From an uncultured Streptomyces sp. (lineage in GTDB: Bacteria > Actinomycetota > Actinomycetes > Streptomycetales > Streptomycetaceae), in assembly GCA_946480485.1 (NCBI GenBank), contig CAMLJW010000093.1, positions 1 through 13,844 of the forward strand: a stretch of DNA of 13,844 nucleotides. The letters are read 5' to 3'. The notes beneath the pieces are model-generated. The model saw nothing but the letters and a program-made list of their open reading frames with translations, was not told the origin of the DNA and did no database searches. A program made the translations under genes and the position numbers. Position 1 is the stretch's first letter, and each line of letters begins with the position of its first letter. This document shows, piece after piece, positions 12,168-13,844 of the stretch.

Positions 12168-13844
12168 TCAGAGCAGGCCGTCCCACATCTGCTCCAGCAA
12201 CACCGCCCACCAGCTGTCCGGAGAACCGAGCGCCGCCGGATCGAGGGCAGCGAGCTGCGCCTGGAAGTCGACGGTCCAACGACCCGCCTGCTCCTGGTTC
12301 AGCCCGAACCGCAGCCGCCACATCCGCCCGAGCAGCGCCAGACCGCGCGCGAACTCCGGCAGCCCCGTGTTGACGAACTGCGGCGGTACGGGAGCACCGC
12401 CCGGACCGGCCTCCACCGGCACGGCCACGATGTTCGCCGTGCCGTACTGGACGCAGATCGCCTTGCCGAAGTCACTGCCCATGACGAGGTACGAACCCGC
12501 GTCCGAGGCGGGCTGCACCCCACGCTCCTGCGCCAGCTCGGCGAGCGTCGGCACCGGGCGGCCCGGCTGCGCCTGCGCCCAGAAGAACGGGCCCATGTCG
12601 ACGGGCAGACCGGCCGCCATCAGGGTGTGCGCCACGACCGGCGGTACACCCTGCCGGGACACCGCGCCCTGGTCGAACCGGAACACCGCCGGCCCGAACG
12701 CGGCCGCCAGCTCGTGCCCGACCGCCTCCGGCGGAATCGGCGGCGCCGGCTGCACCTGCGGCAACGGGGCCCGCACCGGCGCGGGCCGGGCGGGCCCGTC
12801 CGCGACCTGGTGCAGCTCGCCCTGGTGCGCGAGCAGTTGCGCCATGCCCTGCTGACGGCTCGCATGGTCCCTGCCGTACGGGGCGATGCTGGTGATCCGC
12901 GCCTGCGGCCAGCTCTCCCGGATCATCCGCGCGCAGTAAGCACCGGGCAGCTCACACGACTCCAACTCCGTGTGTAGCTCCAGCACCTGCTGCGGCGGCA
13001 CGTTCATCGCCCGCAGCTCGTGCAGGATCTGCCACTCCGGGTGGGGCGTGCCCGGCGCGGAACGGCGGATCAACTGTTGCTCGGAACCGTCCTGGGCGCG
13101 GTAACGGAGTACGGCCTGATAACCGGGACCGACCGTCGGCTGCCCCTGCTGCGGGTAGCCATACGCCGGAGGTTGGTGACCGGGCACGGGCTGCCCGGGC
13201 ATCGACTGACCCGGCATGGGGCCCTGACCCGGCATCGGCTGCGGAACACCCGGAGGCATGCCGGGCGCGCCGGGCGGCATACCGGGGGCCTGCGGAGGCG
13301 GAGGGGTGCCCGGCCCGGCAGGACCGGGGCCGAGGCTGGGGCCGGGGCCGGGGCCGGCCAGCATCGTCGCGGCATGGTGAACACCACCGGAAGGCGTACC
13401 ACCCGGAGGATTCGGAGCGCCGGGAGCGCCCGGCGGCTGCGGAGCACCCGGTGCACCCCCACCGGGCCGCTGAGGTGCGCCCGGGGTGCCTGGAGCGCCC
13501 GGAGGCCTGAGCCCGCCGGAGCTGCCCCCGAGCTGACTCGGATCGGCAAGCACCGTCGCGGCATGGTGAACACCACCGGAAGGCGTACCACCCGGAGGAT
13601 TCGGAGCGCCGGGAGCGCCCGGCGGCTGCGGAGCGCCGGGAGGCTGCGGAGCGCCGGGAGCGCCGGGAGGCTGCGGCGCACCAGGCGCACCAAGGCCACC
13701 AGGCTGACCAGGCGACCCCGCCTGCTCGGGCCCGTCGGGACCGAGCTGCGAAATAAGCTGGGTCGGCACGTACCCACCCGTCGGAGTACCCGGCGCACCG
13801 GGCCCGGACGGCGGAGGCGTACCTGCCGGCCGCGCCCCCGGCGT
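12168..13844 (-). CDS. Pro/Gly-rich protein with deaminase-like and SUKH-4-like domains (start beyond right edge)
   Basis: At least 558 residues are visible; the frame is open to position 13844, so the start lies outside. The first 240 or so residues are a disordered Pro/Gly/Ala tract with repeated PGAPGAPNPPGG and GGTPSGGVHHAAT blocks, then a Met/Pro/Gln/Gly-rich part (MPGQSMPGQPVPGHQPP). A folded region begins at YQAVLRYRAQDGSEQQLI. It contains HPEWQILHEL (His codon 13041-13043, Glu codon 13035-13037) and, 29 residues after that His, SCELPGAYC (Cys codons 12954-12956 and 12933-12935, Cx6C). This HxE plus paired-Cys layout fits the zinc/catalytic centre of deaminase-superfamily toxins. From about 12860 to the end (GVQPASDAGSYLVMGSDFGK, then FVNTGLPEFARGLALL) it resembles SUKH-4, an immunity-protein family of polymorphic toxins. 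No export signal is visible. GTG 13769 is an internal codon, not a start. Function unproven. Confidence 0.75.
   Translation of the reverse strand, partial: TPGARPAGTPPPSGPGAPGTPTGGYVPTQLISQLGPDGPEQAGSPGQPGGLGAPGAPQPPGAPGAPQPPGAPQPPGAPGAPNPPGGTPSGGVHHAATVLADPSQLGGSSGGLRPPGAPGTPGAPQRPGGGAPGAPQPPGAPGAPNPPGGTPSGGVHHAATMLAGPGPGPSLGPGPAGPGTPPPPQAPGMPPGAPGMPPGVPQPMPGQGPMPGQSMPGQPVPGHQPPAYGYPQQGQPTVGPGYQAVLRYRAQDGSEQQLIRRSAPGTPHPEWQILHELRAMNVPPQQVLELHTELESCELPGAYCARMIRESWPQARITSIAPYGRDHASRQQGMAQLLAHQGELHQVADGPARPAPVRAPLPQVQPAPPIPPEAVGHELAAAFGPAVFRFDQGAVSRQGVPPVVAHTLMAAGLPVDMGPFFWAQAQPGRPVPTLAELAQERGVQPASDAGSYLVMGSDFGKAICVQYGTANIVAVPVEAGPGGAPVPPQFVNTGLPEFARGLALLGRMWRLRFGLNQEQAGRWTVDFQAQLAALDPAALGSPDSWWAVLLEQMWDGLL
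13365..13634 (-). repeat. Perfect 81-bp direct repeat in the Pro/Gly-rich tract
   Basis: Positions 13365-13445 and 13554-13634 are identical over 81 bp at an offset of 189 bp (63 codons). Each encodes the block with PPGAPGAPNPPGG and TPSGGVHHAAT. Both lengths are multiples of three, so duplication or loss keeps the frame. A diverged third unit may lie further upstream (GTPTGGYVPTQLISQL). Confidence 0.9.

Noticed and set aside
1..13844. tRNA or rRNA genes and CRISPR arrays
   Set aside because: No cloverleaf-like segment, rRNA-like sequence or regularly spaced repeat-spacer pattern was seen. The only tandem arrays are the coding repeats and the CGAY array.

Overview
The window has high G+C, third-position G/C-rich genes, several GTG and TTG starts, and an actinobacterial gene set (Rpf/LysM lytic proteins, MazG-type pyrophosphohydrolase, SurA_N lipoprotein, Mfd, a DivIVA-like coiled-coil protein, SUKH protein). 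This points to Streptomyces or a close relative. The order of paired LysM/Rpf genes, mazG, lipoprotein and mfd matches, from memory, the chromosomal core region around mfd in Streptomyces coelicolor. No alignment was run.

Left part (1-1780): two secreted peptidoglycan-active proteins on the minus strand. The one at 649-1641 is complete: signal peptide, Rpf-type transglycosylase domain, low-complexity linker and LysM, with a readable promoter and structured leader. The one at the left edge keeps only the second half of the Rpf domain, a Gln-rich linker and the start of a LysM. It has no start codon, no signal peptide and no catalytic Glu, so it looks 5'-truncated.

Accessory insert (about 1780-3354): a CYP107-like cytochrome P450 on the plus strand. 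It is preceded by a 440-bp stretch holding a hairpin that resembles an IS200/IS605-type end and an open, coding-looking minus-strand frame. The P450 has no partner genes here and looks like an insertion into the core cluster.

Core cluster (3545-9045, minus strand): mfd (transcription-repair coupling translocase), then a SurA_N-domain lipoprotein, then mazG (nucleoside triphosphate pyrophosphohydrolase with a reduced methylase-like N-terminus). The gaps of 252 and 68 bp leave room for a separate promoter before the lipoprotein gene.

Right part (9046-13844): a 403-bp divergent intergenic region with mutually exclusive hairpins and a CGAY tetranucleotide array next to a ribosome-binding site. 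Then come a DUF2079 membrane protein (plus strand), a strong terminator, a DivIVA-like coiled-coil protein (minus strand), and a second strong terminator. Last is a large protein running off the right edge. It has a Pro/Gly-rich N-terminus with a perfect 81-bp internal repeat, a deaminase-like HPE...Cx6C segment and a SUKH-4-like C-terminal domain. This is the best candidate for an unusual system: a toxin-type enzyme fold and an immunity-type fold in one polypeptide.
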